The notes beneath the pieces are model-generated. The model was not told the origin of the DNA. It ran no database searches and saw nothing but the letters and a program-made list of their open reading frames with translations. A DNA stretch of 64,000 nt from Diphasiastrum complanatum. Lineage: Eukaryota; Streptophyta; Lycopodiopsida; Lycopodiales; Lycopodiaceae. Shown piece by piece: positions 1-11,332 of this stretch; within the stretch, counting starts at the first letter, position 1, and each line of letters starts with the position of its first letter. The DNA lies in assembly GCA_029204225.1 (NCBI GenBank), contig CM055109.1:45295592-45359591 (forward strand), read 5' to 3'. A program made the translations under genes and the position numbers.

Positions 1-186
1 ACTTTGTGTAGTGTCGCGAACTTGCCTCGAACTCGCACGTATTTCTACATTTTCTTCATCTGCAATAGGTTCGCGAGTAAATAGCCAGGTTTGGGGCTCT
101 TTGCAGATACTTGAAAGGAATAGATGGTAATGTATACAGAGGCATCTGGATCGAATGGGATTTGAAGTGGAATTAAAATTCCAACA
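1..186 (-). repeat. Partial 3' LTR of copia relic N
   Basis: On the minus strand an LTR begins TGTTGG at 186 and runs off the window at 1. It is preceded (187-197, minus) by the polypurine tract TTAAGGGGGAG, and upstream of that lies the end of a copia RNase H. Only the 5' part of the LTR (U3) is in view, so its far boundary and target duplication cannot be seen. Confidence 0.7.
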
Positions 187-1175
187 CTCCCCCTTAATTC
201 GACTTCAAACTCTTTAGATAATCTTCAGAATATGCTTGTCCTTAGGCAAAGCCTTAGTGAAAATATCAGCTACCACACTATGTGTCAGCTCTACATGTTT
301 TGAATGTCTTTTTCTTAAACAAAATGAAATTGAATTTTGATAGGTTTACTCCTAGAATGAAATCTAGGATTGAGAGTAGGTTGAATGCAGCTGATATTAT
401 TGCAATAGATGGTAGTTGATTTGATCTATTTGAAGTTTAGATCCTGTAGAAGAAGTCTTGTTAAGTTGCTTGTGTTGCTGCTACATATTCGACTTTAGTT
501 GAGGACAATGAGATTGACTTATGTTTTATGCTATTCCAAGAAACTAATGCAGTAGATAAATAGAAATAGTAACCAGAAGTAGACTTTTGAGTGTATGAGT
601 CTCCTCCCCAATATGAATTAAAATAGCTGAATAGACACAATGCTGTAGCAGAATTACCAGAATAATAAGATTCTTTGTTTCTTGAATATACTTCATCACT
701 CGTTTGAGTACTTTCCAATGTTGGATTCTTAGATTTGACACGAATTGAGAGTGTGTGCTAACGATATATGCTAGATCAGGTTTGGTGCACACCCTCACAT
801 ACATCAATGAGCCAATTAGGGAGTGGTATGGATAATTCTTCATGTCCAGAATTTCAGTAAGTGTCAAAGGACACCTATCTTTACTGAGTTTAAGTCTTGG
901 ATCCATTGGTGAATCAATTGGCTTTTATTTCTCAAAAATGTTTTGTAAATACTTCTGTTGGCTTCAAAATATCATCTTCTTGATTCCATCTCGAAGGATC
1001 TGAATCCCAAGTAAATAATAAACTGGTCCAAGGTCTGTCGTGTCAAATTTTCTCGAAAGATTTGACCTGAGAAAGACATCAAATATGAAATCCTCTCTTT
1101 AGAAGATAAGTCCAACAATATCTACTAAAGTCATCAATGCAAGTCACAAACATTTTTGCTCCTCCATTACTCAAC
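187..1175 (-). pseudogene. Ty1/copia pol relic N (integrase scrap, RT C-half, RNase H)
   Basis: Reading the minus strand from 1170, there is a short integrase-core piece (KMFVTCIDDFSRYC, about 1170-1095) joined directly to the back half of reverse transcriptase (FDTTDLGPVYYLLGIQ, about 1050-1000). The RT tail with IGSLMY and KPDLAY follows (906-544), then RNase H with SLSSTKVEY (718-461), and the terminal KHVELTHS...ADIFTKALPK (about 300-222). Frames change at least three times and there are internal stops. The integrase C-terminus and RT N-half are missing between the first two blocks. It is a dead copy; family assignment is secure from the order and the conserved RNase H end. Confidence 0.85.
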
Positions 1176-1537
1176 GAGGGATCAAGGCACTACCTATTAG
1201 CAGTCGTTGTCGTTGTCTAATTTTGTTAGAGATTCTGTCCGGGCGTGATATTGTCAAGTAGCCGAATAGTCAAGTCGATGGTGAAGCTGGATAGTCCGAT
1301 GATGACGGCCGAATAGTCGACGATGACTGTCGATTAGACAATGATACTCAGATCGATAGTTCGGTAGTGTTGAGAGAACATTGTCATTGATTTCATTATG
1401 TTTTTGTAGACTGTTCAAAAACCAATGTATTTCTGTAGAGTATGCGACTGTACAAGCATTTACATGCAACAAATGAATGGATCTAGATTAGCAATGAAAT
1501 AAGGGATGGAGAGAATAGAAATCCAACAATAGGTCCA
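1176..1537. other. No recognised gene
   Basis: I see no conserved coding here. The short repeated phrase tagtcgacgatga/tagtccgatgatga between 1265 and 1350 gives a weakly reiterated look. The stretch lies between the copia relic and the dispersed repeat and is probably old transposon debris. Confidence 0.3.
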
Positions 1538-2195
1538 CTAGGAGTGATATTGACATGATTTAAAGTACTATGAGCAGTTTGATGATTACTTTGGAGTTTC
1601 ATTTCAACGTATTCTCATGGAAATTTTTTTGATATCATTTGTGGATTAGATGCTTGGATCTTCTCCATTAGGGATGAAATTTTGATACCCAATATGGAGT
1701 GCATTATAGAATGATGTATGATCATCAGATATAGCTAGTTATGGATGGACTTGATACATTGGATGGACATGGTTTACAAGGGTGATTCAAGATGTAATTT
1801 GGATGCTTCAAATGCAAAATGGGTAGAGCATGGAGCTTTGAGAGCTAGCTCTAGATTGGAGAGTTGATGAAAATCACAGTGATGGAGGCAAAAGAGATCT
1901 ATTGGAGGGAACATTGATGTGAGGACTTCATGGTGTATTCTTTGGAAATACACGCGTGGCGATATATCAAGGCCAATTATTATCATTGGCATTGATGGAG
2001 TGGCAACTACCATCAGGAGCATAAATGAGCTATCTACTAGCTATTATACATCTGACTATATCTGTAGGAGTTTAGGAGTTGGAACCTGTAAGTCAATTTT
2101 TCAGGTATTGAAATTAGAAGAAAGCCTAATGGAAGTTGCTTGGAGCCATATATGGCAGAGATCAACTTTTGGAATACTTTAGTCTCAAGATCATC
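1538..2195 (+). repeat. Unnamed dispersed repeat, copy A
   Basis: This stretch aligns by eye, with many substitutions and small gaps, to 48411-49110. Anchor blocks are gatattgacatga, gtattctcatgg, the segment around gctctagattggagag, and cattggcattgatgg. An ORF at 1919-2182 and one at 48879-49097 share a reading frame across the best-conserved block (IGIDG followed by TI and a hydrophobic L), so part of the repeat may once have been coding. No LTR ends, PBS or reverse transcriptase are visible. It lies between two copia fragments (2400-2790 and 187-1175), so it may be a nested insertion. Confidence 0.6.
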
Positions 2196-2399
2196 CCATG
2201 ATTGATGACTCATGGATGAACCTTGCATTCACATTTTGACATGTGGCACATAGCCAAGGAGAGTGAGAAAATGCTACGAGCCAGGAGAAGTAGGGATGCT
2301 TTGGCAATCGACGTGGATAGTGGGATGATGACCAAGATCGAAGACATTAGGTGAGCATGGTTTTTGGATCTATTGGTGGTAGCACTAAGAGAGATGCTA
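2196..2399. other. No recognised gene
   Basis: Nothing with a family signature. It may be the tail of the dispersed repeat, but its similarity to the second copy fades here. Confidence 0.2.
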
Positions 2400-2790
2400 T
2401 GGTTGCTGAGGGTGAAATAATTATGTAACTTGGACCATCATATTTGATATAGACATTCGAGTCAGCAACATTTGAATGAAAGTTAATCTATAATGATAAT
2501 CATTGATTCATTCAAACTAGGCTCTAGATGTGTACTTGAGCCCATAAAGAGCTTTGTGAATCTTACAAACTCAGACCTTCGATAGTGTAACCTTCAGGTT
2601 GATGCATGTGAATATTTTTGTGGATAATATCTAATGTACGTCGAGGTTTTCTACTACTGCAATTGCCAACAATGTTTGAATAGATGCAAGTTTGACAGCA
2701 AGACTGAAGGTCTCTATATAATTCTTGGTACTTGTGAGTAGTCTTTGGCTACGAGTCTTGCCTTCAATTTTGATCTGATGGGGACGAGTC
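2400..2790 (-). pseudogene. Ty1/copia reverse transcriptase N-half fragment
   Basis: Minus-strand translation from about 2780 gives the start of copia RT: an ETFSLAVKLASIQTLLAIA block followed by LDVH, then in shifted frames KIHKALYGLK and an NDYHYRLTF segment where family members have the YGLKQASRAW and INDYL blocks. Several stops are present (for example right after LDVH). It may be the missing front of the relic at 187-1175, displaced by the repeat in between, or it may come from another copy. The integrase scrap in that relic favours a rearrangement rather than a simple insertion. Confidence 0.75.
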
Positions 2791-2879
2791 AGTTGGTAGA
2801 GAGTGTGGTAGACTCTCCATATGAGCATTGTGTGTGGGTCAAACCTGGTGGTTTGTTGGTGCGCTTGAGTGTGAGTCAA
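2791..2879. other. Flank of gypsy A with a segment shared with 38715-38771
   Basis: The block agtgtggtagactctc plus its neighbours (about 2800-2855) is present in inverted orientation at 38715-38771, about 36 bp with two differences, then a short indel, then gtcaaacctgg again. It is the insertion site flank of gypsy A, whose LTR begins at 2880. Confidence 0.4.
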
Positions 2880-3673
2880 TGTTGGAGGGTTTGTGGATCC
2901 CAAGGCAACCCTAACCCTAGTTAATAAGTGAGAGGGATTTGGCACACTATGTGTGGAAGTCCAACCCGATGATCACATAGTTAATTGATAATTAGAAAGT
3001 CAATAAAAGGACTTTAGGCCTTTTTGGGGAACTTTTAATGTCACAGGCCTAAATGTCAAGTTAGTGAATAAAGTTGGGGGTCCCACCAAAATTCAATTTC
3101 AAATTGGTTCCCTCCAATTATTGAATGATTTCCCATCCTTTTTTAAATTTGAATAGTTAGGGAGGTAGAAATGGGCCAATAAGATTTTGAGGCCAAGGTC
3201 CTCCTCTCTACTATAAATAGGGGCAAACTCGAGTTTCTCCTCATGTTCAAATCTTTATTTCAATATAAGCAGATTGGCTCTCTTATGAAATGGACTTGTG
3301 AATGTCCTTGTTCTTTGTCCTTTTTCCTCCATCTCTCATGCTTTTGTTGTATTTGCTAATTGTTAGATTTGAATATTATTGGGATTGTATGTTCTTATGT
3401 TTTTTGTGAGAGAGAAAGAGAGAGAAGGAGAGAAGCAAGTATCTACCTCATTGTGGATCGTAGGGTTAATGGATGTAGTGTTAATTGTGCAGTGTTAATG
3501 TTTTGGGTTAATGGATGTTAGAGTTAGATGTGGATCTTCCATACATGCTGAATTCTGAAATATGCTATCGCTCTCATGGGAACGAGCCTACGCGTGACAA
3601 CTAACTTCATCTCCTTGATGCTAGGTTGCTTGGATCTTGGGTTGAGGATAGGCTAGGAAATGAATCCACTACA
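2880..3673 (+). repeat. 5' LTR of gypsy A
   Basis: The LTR starts TGTTGGAGGG and ends CCACTACA, directly before the Asp-type primer site. It contains a TATA box TATAAATA at 3212-3219 and a purine-rich GAGA stretch at 3407-3435. It is about 794 bp. A diverged copy in the opposite orientation lies at 24769-25531, and a partial copy in the same orientation at about 24594-24768. The 3' LTR partner of this element is not in the window. Confidence 0.8.
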
Positions 3674-3677
3674 ATTT

Positions 3678-3695
3678 TGGCGCCGTTGTCAGGGA
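3678..3695 (+). other. Primer binding site of gypsy A (Asp-tRNA type)
   Basis: TGGCGCCGTTGTCAGGGA lies five bases after the LTR end. This is the primer-site form used by Athila/Tat lineage gypsy elements (family knowledge). Confidence 0.8.
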
Positions 3696-5034
3696 GCAAT
3701 GCCAATTTTTTAGATTGCAACATTTTTTGGTAGATGGTTTGCTTGCATTAGGCATCTTGTTTTGGCATGAATAGGGTTATAGGGTGATATTGAGGGTGAT
3801 TTTGCTTGATTTGAGTGGATCTTCTTGTTTGAAATCTAATTTGATTGTTGAACAGAGATAGCTATTCAGATCACAATTCTTAAGATCCAATTGGATCTGA
3901 GACAACAAGAAAAACAATAAAAATCGATCATTTCTACCAGATTTGAGCAAAAAGGAGACAAAATCGTCATCAGATCTGATAACTTTTTATCCTCTTATAG
4001 GAAATCTTCGCTGAGTTGTAGGAAGGTTCAATTTCACTCACAGATCCTTCAGATCGAACGACGAAGATTAATTTCTAGCAGATTTGCAAAAGCATCAGAA
4101 AAACCATAAAAAAACATCAAAAAACTACCAAAAACTTAAAAAATACAGGAAAAGAACCTTCGTCCGATTCACTGAGCATAGGTGTGATTTAGATCTATCT
4201 ACCGCTAGGTCGACGAAGAATAATACCAAAATAGAAGGCCAAAGTGACTGTTCATCTAGTTGCTGGTAATGTTTTGTGGAAAATTTACAACTTTCTACAA
4301 AAATATCAGTTCTCTGAGAAGAACTTTCGTCGAAATCTGTGTCAGTTCCACTTACTATTTTTGATAATTAGTAAGTTGGGCGAAGGTTTCCCAAAAGATC
4401 AATTGTCATATTGTCATATTTTTGTCAAAAAAGTCTCTTTTTTGCAAAAATACCAGTATTACTCTTGATTATTGACCAGATCCTTCGCCGAGTTTTCTGA
4501 GGATTCTAAGTATAGTAACTTACCATTTGTGAGTTCGACGAAAAATAGATCTATCAGGATCTTCCAAAAAGTCAATTTTTACTCTCGCCAAATTGCAAAA
4601 ATTCCATTTTTGTCTGAAAGAACCTTTGCCAGTTCTACCACATATTTATGTGTCAGATTTATCCACTGTAAAGTCGACGAAGGTTAGTTTATCTAGATCA
4701 GTGATTTTTTTTCCTTCCAAAAATAACAATGAAGAACCTTTGCCGAGTCTACCTTCACCCAGGAAACCTTCGCCAATACTATTTTTAGGTTCTAATTTAC
4801 CAGATCTGGCCTCTGACAAATTTTTGATTCATTCAGATATATTTTGATAGAAATTCTAAAAAATCTTCATTTTTAGTGTCAATCACTTGATCAAGATTTA
4901 ATTCCTGAAAATAAAAAATCTAAGTATTCCAAGTGATAAAGTTATTACAGACCTGATTTGATCTGATTTGAGATAGGAATTTGTTTGAAAAATCTAGATC
5001 CAATCTCATTGTCTGATTGACGTAATTTGGAATT
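3696..5034 (+). repeat. Gypsy A leader with iterated CCTTCGCC/GGCGAAGG motif
   Basis: This is the 1.3-kb untranslated stretch between the PBS and gag. It holds about ten variants of one short motif in both orientations, for example cttcgct near 4008, aaccttcgtcc near 4160, ggcgaaggttt near 4380, tccttcgccg near 4482, cgacgaaggtt near 4675, accttcaccc near 4752 and aaccttcgcc near 4765. The same motif fills the leader of gypsy B (29430-29890) and of element C (28740-29080). Complementary copies could pair into RNA stems (inference). Confidence 0.65.
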
Positions 5035-6834
5035 ATGGCTGAACAAGGAGAACTAATGAACCCACCACCAATTATTGTTAGAAGGTCTTATCATCTAGAT
5101 ATACCAAAATACAATGCGTTATCTGATCCCATCAAGTTTCTCCAGATCTTTTCTGAATCATGTAGGGTTTATGGCGAAGTTTTTCCACAAGATAAACTTC
5201 AGCTATTCCCTATGGTGGCCTTAACTGGAGCTGCTCAAGATTGGTTTTATAACCAAGAAGAAGCAGAACGACAAGATTGGGAAGTGGTTAATGCTGCTCT
5301 CATCACGAGATTTAAGCCCAAAAAATTTATGGAAGATCCCATTTTCTTTTTAGATAAAATTAAAATGGAAAAGAGAGAGACAATAAGAGATTATATTGAA
5401 TGGGTCAAACACCTCAGATCTGAATGTGATCCCGATCTAATCAATGAAGATGCTTTGATTATGTGGTTTTTAGCAGGTCTACCCAAACGGATTAGATGCG
5501 AGCTGAAACGCCATACTGGATATGTTACGATACAAAGCGCTATGGCTGATGCAATTCATGAGGAGGATGAAGATTCTGACAATGAACCAAATGTTGGAAT
5601 TTTGCCTTATACAACAGGGCAAACCACGACAACATCCACCACTATTGCATCAACGAATATCAATGCTATTGTAGAGAAGATGATTGACGAGTTTGAGAAA
5701 CTTGGTCAAAAGCAGCAGATGCAGCTAAATAAGATATAGTTCCAATTCGACGAAAAACTAAAATATCTTGAATACGTTCATGCTAAGAGTAGCAAAGCAA
5801 CTGAACAGCTTGTTAAGACTTTTCCTAGTCGAGAAAATGTCTGGTGTTCAATTTGTGCGGGAAATCACACCATCAACGGATGTCCATCGCTAAATAAATG
5901 AATGACAGATAGTATTTGTCATTTGTGCAATTCTACGGGTCATGAAACAACCTTTTTCTCGTTTAATCCTCGGATTATCCAACAAACGTATGCTACGCTT
6001 CAGTATCAAGAACCTACTTATTCGAAGGGGCCAGACGGAAAGCCTTTTATCTTTGGCCTTGGATTTCCAAAACGACTAGCTCTGCCAACTCCAACAGAAC
6101 ATAGTGCTCCTTCTGCTAATCTAATGGAACCAGAACCTCATCGTGCTAATGAGCAATGGAACTATAGCCATGATCACGAGAGTGGTCCTTCAGAGCAGTA
6201 TGCTATCTATGCTGTTGCACAATAACAAGCAACTAGACAATGGACCAGAGCGCCACTTGGATGTTTTAATGCAGAGAAAACCATAAAGTTGCTGAATGTC
6301 CGAACAAAGGAAAGTTTGTACCATTCTGTAAGACTGTGGTTATGGACACTATTATAAAGATTGTCCTGTAAGACCCAAACTACCTCTGGTTACTGCTCCA
6401 ATGAACATGATTACAATAAAGAAAAGACCAGTAGCTCAACGTGAACCAGCTGTACCTTTGATGGTTGTTACCAGAGCTCAGAAACAGAAAGGAGTTCTAG
6501 TTGATCCAATACTTGCCGAATTTGCACCAACTACAGATATACCTATCGCATCAGGTGTCCGAACCTCAAAGCAGAAAAGAAGAAATACCAGGATATGAGA
6601 CAATGGATTAAACAGTTGCAAGAAGAAGAAGTCCTGGAAGCCGCTAAAGCAGCAGCCGAAGCCCCTTCTCCATCTATGCCAAAAGTAGATCCAAGAACAG
6701 ATGTTAATACATAGTTGCACCATCACGAAGAACCTTTTAAGATGACAGAACCCGAAGTACCGCACAAAAATGATCATGAATATGCTGTCTAATAAGATGG
6801 ATATTACATTGGGAGAATTTCTTCATTAGGGGAT
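5035..6834 (+). pseudogene. Gypsy A gag (Retrotrans_gag plus zinc knuckles), broken
   Basis: The ATG at 5035 opens a Ty3/gypsy capsid. The Retrotrans_gag core covers residues about 20-170 (WFYNQEEAERQDWE, RDYIEWVKHLRSECDP, LAGLPKRIR), then a Thr-rich linker (TTTTSTTIAST). The frame continues past stops at 5737, 5899 and 6223 into Cys-rich knuckles: CSICAGNHTINGCP, CHLCNSTGH, and after a small deletion near 6270 a degraded GCF...ENH knuckle and a CGYGHYYKDCP knuckle. Similarity to gypsy B then runs to the LGEFL segment (B about 31550) and stops near 6834. Protease, RT and integrase are absent, so the element was truncated here. The four-knuckle layout is shared with gypsy B and F. Confidence 0.85.
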
Positions 6835-7222
6835 ATTAGAATTCAAAATGGGCCCTTTGTCAAGATATTTTTTTTGACTTTGCACGCTTTCAATGCTTAA
6901 GTGGCCCAATCAATGGTGTCCATTTGTGAAGAACTGTAACAGTGGTTGCCGGACGGAAATTGCTTTTGCCTTTCCTGGCCAAATTTTAGTGATTTTCAAA
7001 AATCCCGCCAGACAGTACAAACGATCGTGATTGGACCATAGTTATTGCCCGGATACTCTTTTGCTGCCCGTATTTGTACATTCGAGGTTGATTTGACGTT
7101 AATAGTCGTAAATTGTAGTTAACTAATCCCTGTAGTTTAGGAACTTCTTGTCATTCTTAGGTATATCTCTCGTTCTCTTTGTTCTAATTCGTACTCAACT
7201 TCCATAGAGATACTTTGGACTA
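6835..7222. other. No recognised gene downstream of truncated gypsy A
   Basis: Similarity to gypsy B ends near 6834. The following bases hold no transposon domain. A promoter-like CT-rich run near 7160 precedes the small ORF at 7223. Confidence 0.25.
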
Positions 7223-7396
7223 ATGGCGACAAATAATCGGAGACCAAGAGGAATCATTGATGTTGGCTAGGATGAAGACGAGCAGTTTGTTTGGTGCGGG
7301 CCATGTGATGTCCTAGTATCGGATCAGGGCGCATGTGTACAGATTAGCAGTGAGGCAGTAAAGGAGGCGCGCACTGAACCGATAACCCGAGAATGA
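7223..7396 (+). pseudogene. Possible small ORF with one in-frame stop
   Basis: An ATG at 7223 opens 15 codons (MATNNRRPRGIIDVG), then a TAG at 7268-7270. The same frame stays open (DEDEQFVWCGPCDV and on) to a TGA at 7394-7396. I recognise no family. It could be a decayed short gene, the N-terminus of a lost transposon protein, or chance. Codon content is plausible but 57 residues are too few to decide. Confidence 0.2.
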
Positions 7397-8019
7397 AAGT
7401 CGGCAGTCAATAGCGGATCAACGCACAGATGAGTATAGGCCATTGTTCGTTTTGTTAAGTTTTTGGATTGAATCTAAGTCTTCATATTTTTCCATGTCGA
7501 TCTTTGTTTTTTGGACGATCACACACTTTGAAATCTTTGTAGATTAGAAGTGGCGTAGCAGCCACGCCAAAGGGAGAATCTAGAATATTCCCTTTGAGAA
7601 TTAAAATATTTTATTTAGTATTAGAGGCCATTTGCAGACCTAATATTGGATAAGAGACTAAGAGAAGAGGTTTCATTCCTCATTACAGACAAAATAAGCT
7701 TCGTAGGGCACATGGTTTTGTCCGCTATTGTATTGTGCTCTACTGCATTATTAACATGTATACATGATATACTTAATCTGATACAGCTCTTTGTTCTGCA
7801 TTCTGATTTGTGTTAATATTGCTATGCTTGTTCTTCATTTTGTCTGACCTTTCTAGTTGTTCTTTTTGGTAATAGACGATTAACTTTTAGTCTTGTCTTT
7901 CTCGAATCATTCGCGACTAATTATCAGTCGAGCACAGTCTAGCTCTTCGCGAATCATTCGTGACATATAATTTGTCTTGCAATTCGACAAATTATTCATC
8001 TAGCGCTTCATCCATTAAA
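7397..8019. other. Non-coding stretch, possibly the 3' LTR zone of copia G
   Basis: No domain is seen. On the minus strand TGTCACGAATG at 7965-7955 could be an LTR start for copia G, because the paired phrases cattcgcgac (about 7908-7917) and cattcgtgac (about 7955-7964) give the terminal inverted look common in such LTRs. No polypurine tract precedes it, so this is a guess. Confidence 0.25.
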
Positions 8020-9172
8020 TGTTTGGCTGCGTAATCTAGAATGACTGTGATTCCTATCACTAAAGTTCTGTTCATTCAGATAGGCGTAGTCATGCTCACG
8101 GAGAGAGATGTTTAACTCATTCCGCTGCGCACAAACATTTTCTGTTCGAGTTCGTTTCTTGTTCGAGTTTGTTTCTCGTTCGTGTTCGTCATTTATTCTT
8201 CCCCTCTCTCCCAACAGATTGAAGTCTAGAGACTTTAGAAGACTCTCGAGCTTCTTGTACCAATCTTGTGATGCTTGCTTTGGACCATAAATGCATCGCT
8301 GCAATCGACAGACATATTGTCGATTGTCAGGGTCTTCAAATCCTTCAGGCTGCTTCATGAAGATTTTTTCATCTAGATCTCCATGGAGAAAGGCTGTCTT
8401 TACATCAATCTGGTGAATTTCCAGATTGTATTGTGTAGCGTATGCAAGGAGCAGTTGAATGCTTATCATTTTCACCATTGGTGAATACGTGTCAAATAAT
8501 CGACGCCGTACCTTTGTGTGTAGCCCTTTGTGAGAAGCCCTGCTTTGTAGCGTCCGACAGTGCCATCTGATTTGATTTTCCTTTTGTATACCCACTTGTA
8601 GACGACGATATTTTTATTTGCGGGCAGTGGCTCTAGTGTCCATGCCTCGTTTTGCTTCATTGATTCGATTTTCTCTGACATTGCCTACTTCCAGAATTCT
8701 CCCTCTGGACTTTGGACAACTTCTAGATATGTAGTTGGCTCTTCAGTGAAGCTACAATACTCAAACTCTATGTCTTCACTCCACTGAAGATTGTCAATGT
8801 ATCGTTCTGGAGGTCTTCTTTGTCTTGTCGACCTTCTGGGTTCGATTCGTCGCTGCTCAAATGTTTCTTCTTCGTTGGGTTTATCTTCGGCTTCCTGCTG
8901 CTCTGGAGTCTAGGGCTCAATATTCTGATTTGATGTTTGTTCTAGATCTCCCTCTTGAATTGGCAGTAGTGTGAAGATCTCATGGCCTTTTCCATCCTTC
9001 AATCCAGGGAATGTGGACTCATTGAACTTCACATCTCTACTCGACATGACTTTCTTCGTGGTTGGGTTGTAGAGTTTGTACACTTGATCCATTCGAATAT
9101 CTGACCATGTTTGTCTGCTCTAATTTTTCATTGAGCTTGTTTCTCTGTTCCTTTGGTATGTGCTTGTATGCT
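8020..9172 (-). pseudogene. Copia G, 3' half: integrase C-terminus and reverse transcriptase
   Basis: On the minus strand from 9172 the reading begins inside the integrase C-terminal region (AYKHIPKEQRNKLNEK), then YNPTTKKVMSSRDVKF at 9092-8910. A linker with WSEDIEFEYCSFTEEP follows, then RT: VVYKWVYKRKIKSDGT at about 8600, YSPMVKMISIQLLLA, the QIDVKTAFLHGDLDE block with its first catalytic Asp, and RLQRCIYGPKQASQDW. RT stops near 8210 before the YVDD box, so the polymerase active site and RNase H are gone. Frameshifts lie near 9100 and 8500. The matching 5' half is at 19624-21084; gypsy I sits between them. Confidence 0.85.
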
Positions 9173-9902
<730 letters not shown>

Positions 9903-10065
9903 GGATCCACGACCCAAATGAGTGCCAGTCCCTCAGCACTCAAGCATATTGTGTGGTGGCCGGTTTGTTGGCGTGTTTATTGCAAGGGACTTGTCTTTTG
10001 CTCCAGGAAAAGCGTGGATCAGCGCTTGCTTACGTAAAACCTGGTGCTTTATTGGTTGTTGTGTA
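9903..10065 (-). mobile_element. Last internal bases of gypsy I before its 3' LTR
   Basis: Non-coding sequence joins the gag end (15937, across the copia J insertion) to the 3' LTR at 9902. The phrase gtcgtggatcc next to the LTR resembles gtcgtgggacc at the same place in element C, and may belong to an atypical polypurine or 3' attachment region. Confidence 0.45.
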
Positions 10066-10070
10066 GCAAG

Positions 10071-10723
10071 TGTGAAAAATTGTCAACTAGTAGTATTTTC
10101 CTAACTTGAGATTTTGTAGGCCTATGGCCAAATAAAAGTTAGAGATAGGTTCATACATGTATGTAGAGGCCCAAAGTATGTGTACACTACTTTTGAGGTC
10201 ACATTAATTAGAGGAGGTCGAGTGTGGAGCTCTTCTATTGGCTCATAATTTGGTGCATTCCTATTTGACCAAATTTCTAGGTATATGGGTGAATCCTATT
10301 GGACCCCAATTTTAGCCTATCATAAGACAAGTGGCCAAGAGGCACTATGGCTGCTATAAATAGCCATCTCCACGAGTATGTACACATCTCATTTTCATTC
10401 TATTGAATGAATGTTATGCTCTTTGAAGGTCCATCTTCTTCTCTCTCACTTTTTTGTTCATATCTTGCATTCTAGCCACTAGAATTGTGATTTCTTTGTT
10501 GCTATGGCTTCACACGTGTGAAATGCAGGTTGTAGGCTCTGAAGTACGGACAGGGACAGCAAGTTTCTGTTTGTGGAAGCTTATGATCAGATTTTGATGT
10601 TTAGTTGATGTTTAGTATGCTTAACATCACAATTTCTATCATTTTTTCAATCTAGATGTGCATAACTTCCATGGCCAAGATCTTTATGAAACTTTAGCAT
10701 CTTTTGGATCTGAGTTTTTCACA
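10071..10723 (+). repeat. 5' LTR of copia J
   Basis: It starts TGTGAAAAATTG and ends TTTTTCACA. A TATA box TATAAATA at 10355-10362 places U3/R near 10390. In the R/U5 part sits the 14-bp palindrome TTCACACGTGTGAA (10509-10522), which contains the G-box core CACGTG and also occurs in the LTR of copia M. Confidence 0.95.
10355..10362 (+). promoter_or_regulatory. TATA box of copia J 5' LTR
   Basis: TATAAATA with GC-containing flanks, 369 bases before the LTR end. The same box is at 15563-15570 in the 3' LTR. It is the expected start signal for the genomic RNA. Confidence 0.7.
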
Positions 10724-10735
10724 TGGTATCAGAGC
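10724..10735 (+). other. Primer binding site of copia J (initiator Met tRNA)
   Basis: TGGTATCAGAGC follows the LTR directly. This is the standard plant copia primer site complementary to the 3' end of initiator tRNA-Met. Confidence 0.95.
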
Positions 10736-11332
10736 ATTAGGCGGCCAAATGTGCAGGTTTTGCCAGATTTAGAAGAGATTTGTGGGCGAGTTTGCTTTTG
10801 TAGCATTCCAATCAAGTTTCTAGCTAAAAATCTTGTTGATTTATGTGTAGAAATTGGATCTTTGTGATCAAAACATCATTTGTATGCATTTCAATTGAAG
10901 TAGGGCGAATTCCCTCTGTACTTATCAGAATAAGGAGACAAAAATTGTTTTGGAAAGAGGGAGATGCAAGATCCAACAAGATCCTATTAGTTTTCCATTC
11001 TAGCATATAGTTTTTTGATTCAATTTCTTGCTTCTTCATGTCAAAAACTTCAAAATTGATGTAACCCTCTGATTTTCAGTTTGCTGAATGATTCAAGAGT
11101 GTATTTCAATCTTAGGAGTGAGGGAAAAGCAAGTATATTGAGGTTTGGTCTTGGTTTGATCAAGAAATCATAAAACTAGTGGCTAAAATTAAGGAAAAAG
11201 TGAGGAAAAGAGAGAAAAAGTAAGGTTTTAGGTTCCAAATCTTTGTGATTTCTTCTTGTGTTTCATTTGTTGATTCAAGAGAGTGCTTAGTGCATTGGAA
11301 CAGGTCAAAGATCAGAGATCAATCATTGCAAC

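Noticed and set aside
2908-2922. Telomere-like phrase accctaaccctag (also 25489-25503)
   Set aside because: Only two units, and in the same position in two related LTRs, so it is LTR sequence and not an interstitial telomere.
3696-5034. Motif arrays considered as CRISPR
   Set aside because: Repeats are short, variable, in both orientations and irregularly spaced, and the context is a plant retroelement.
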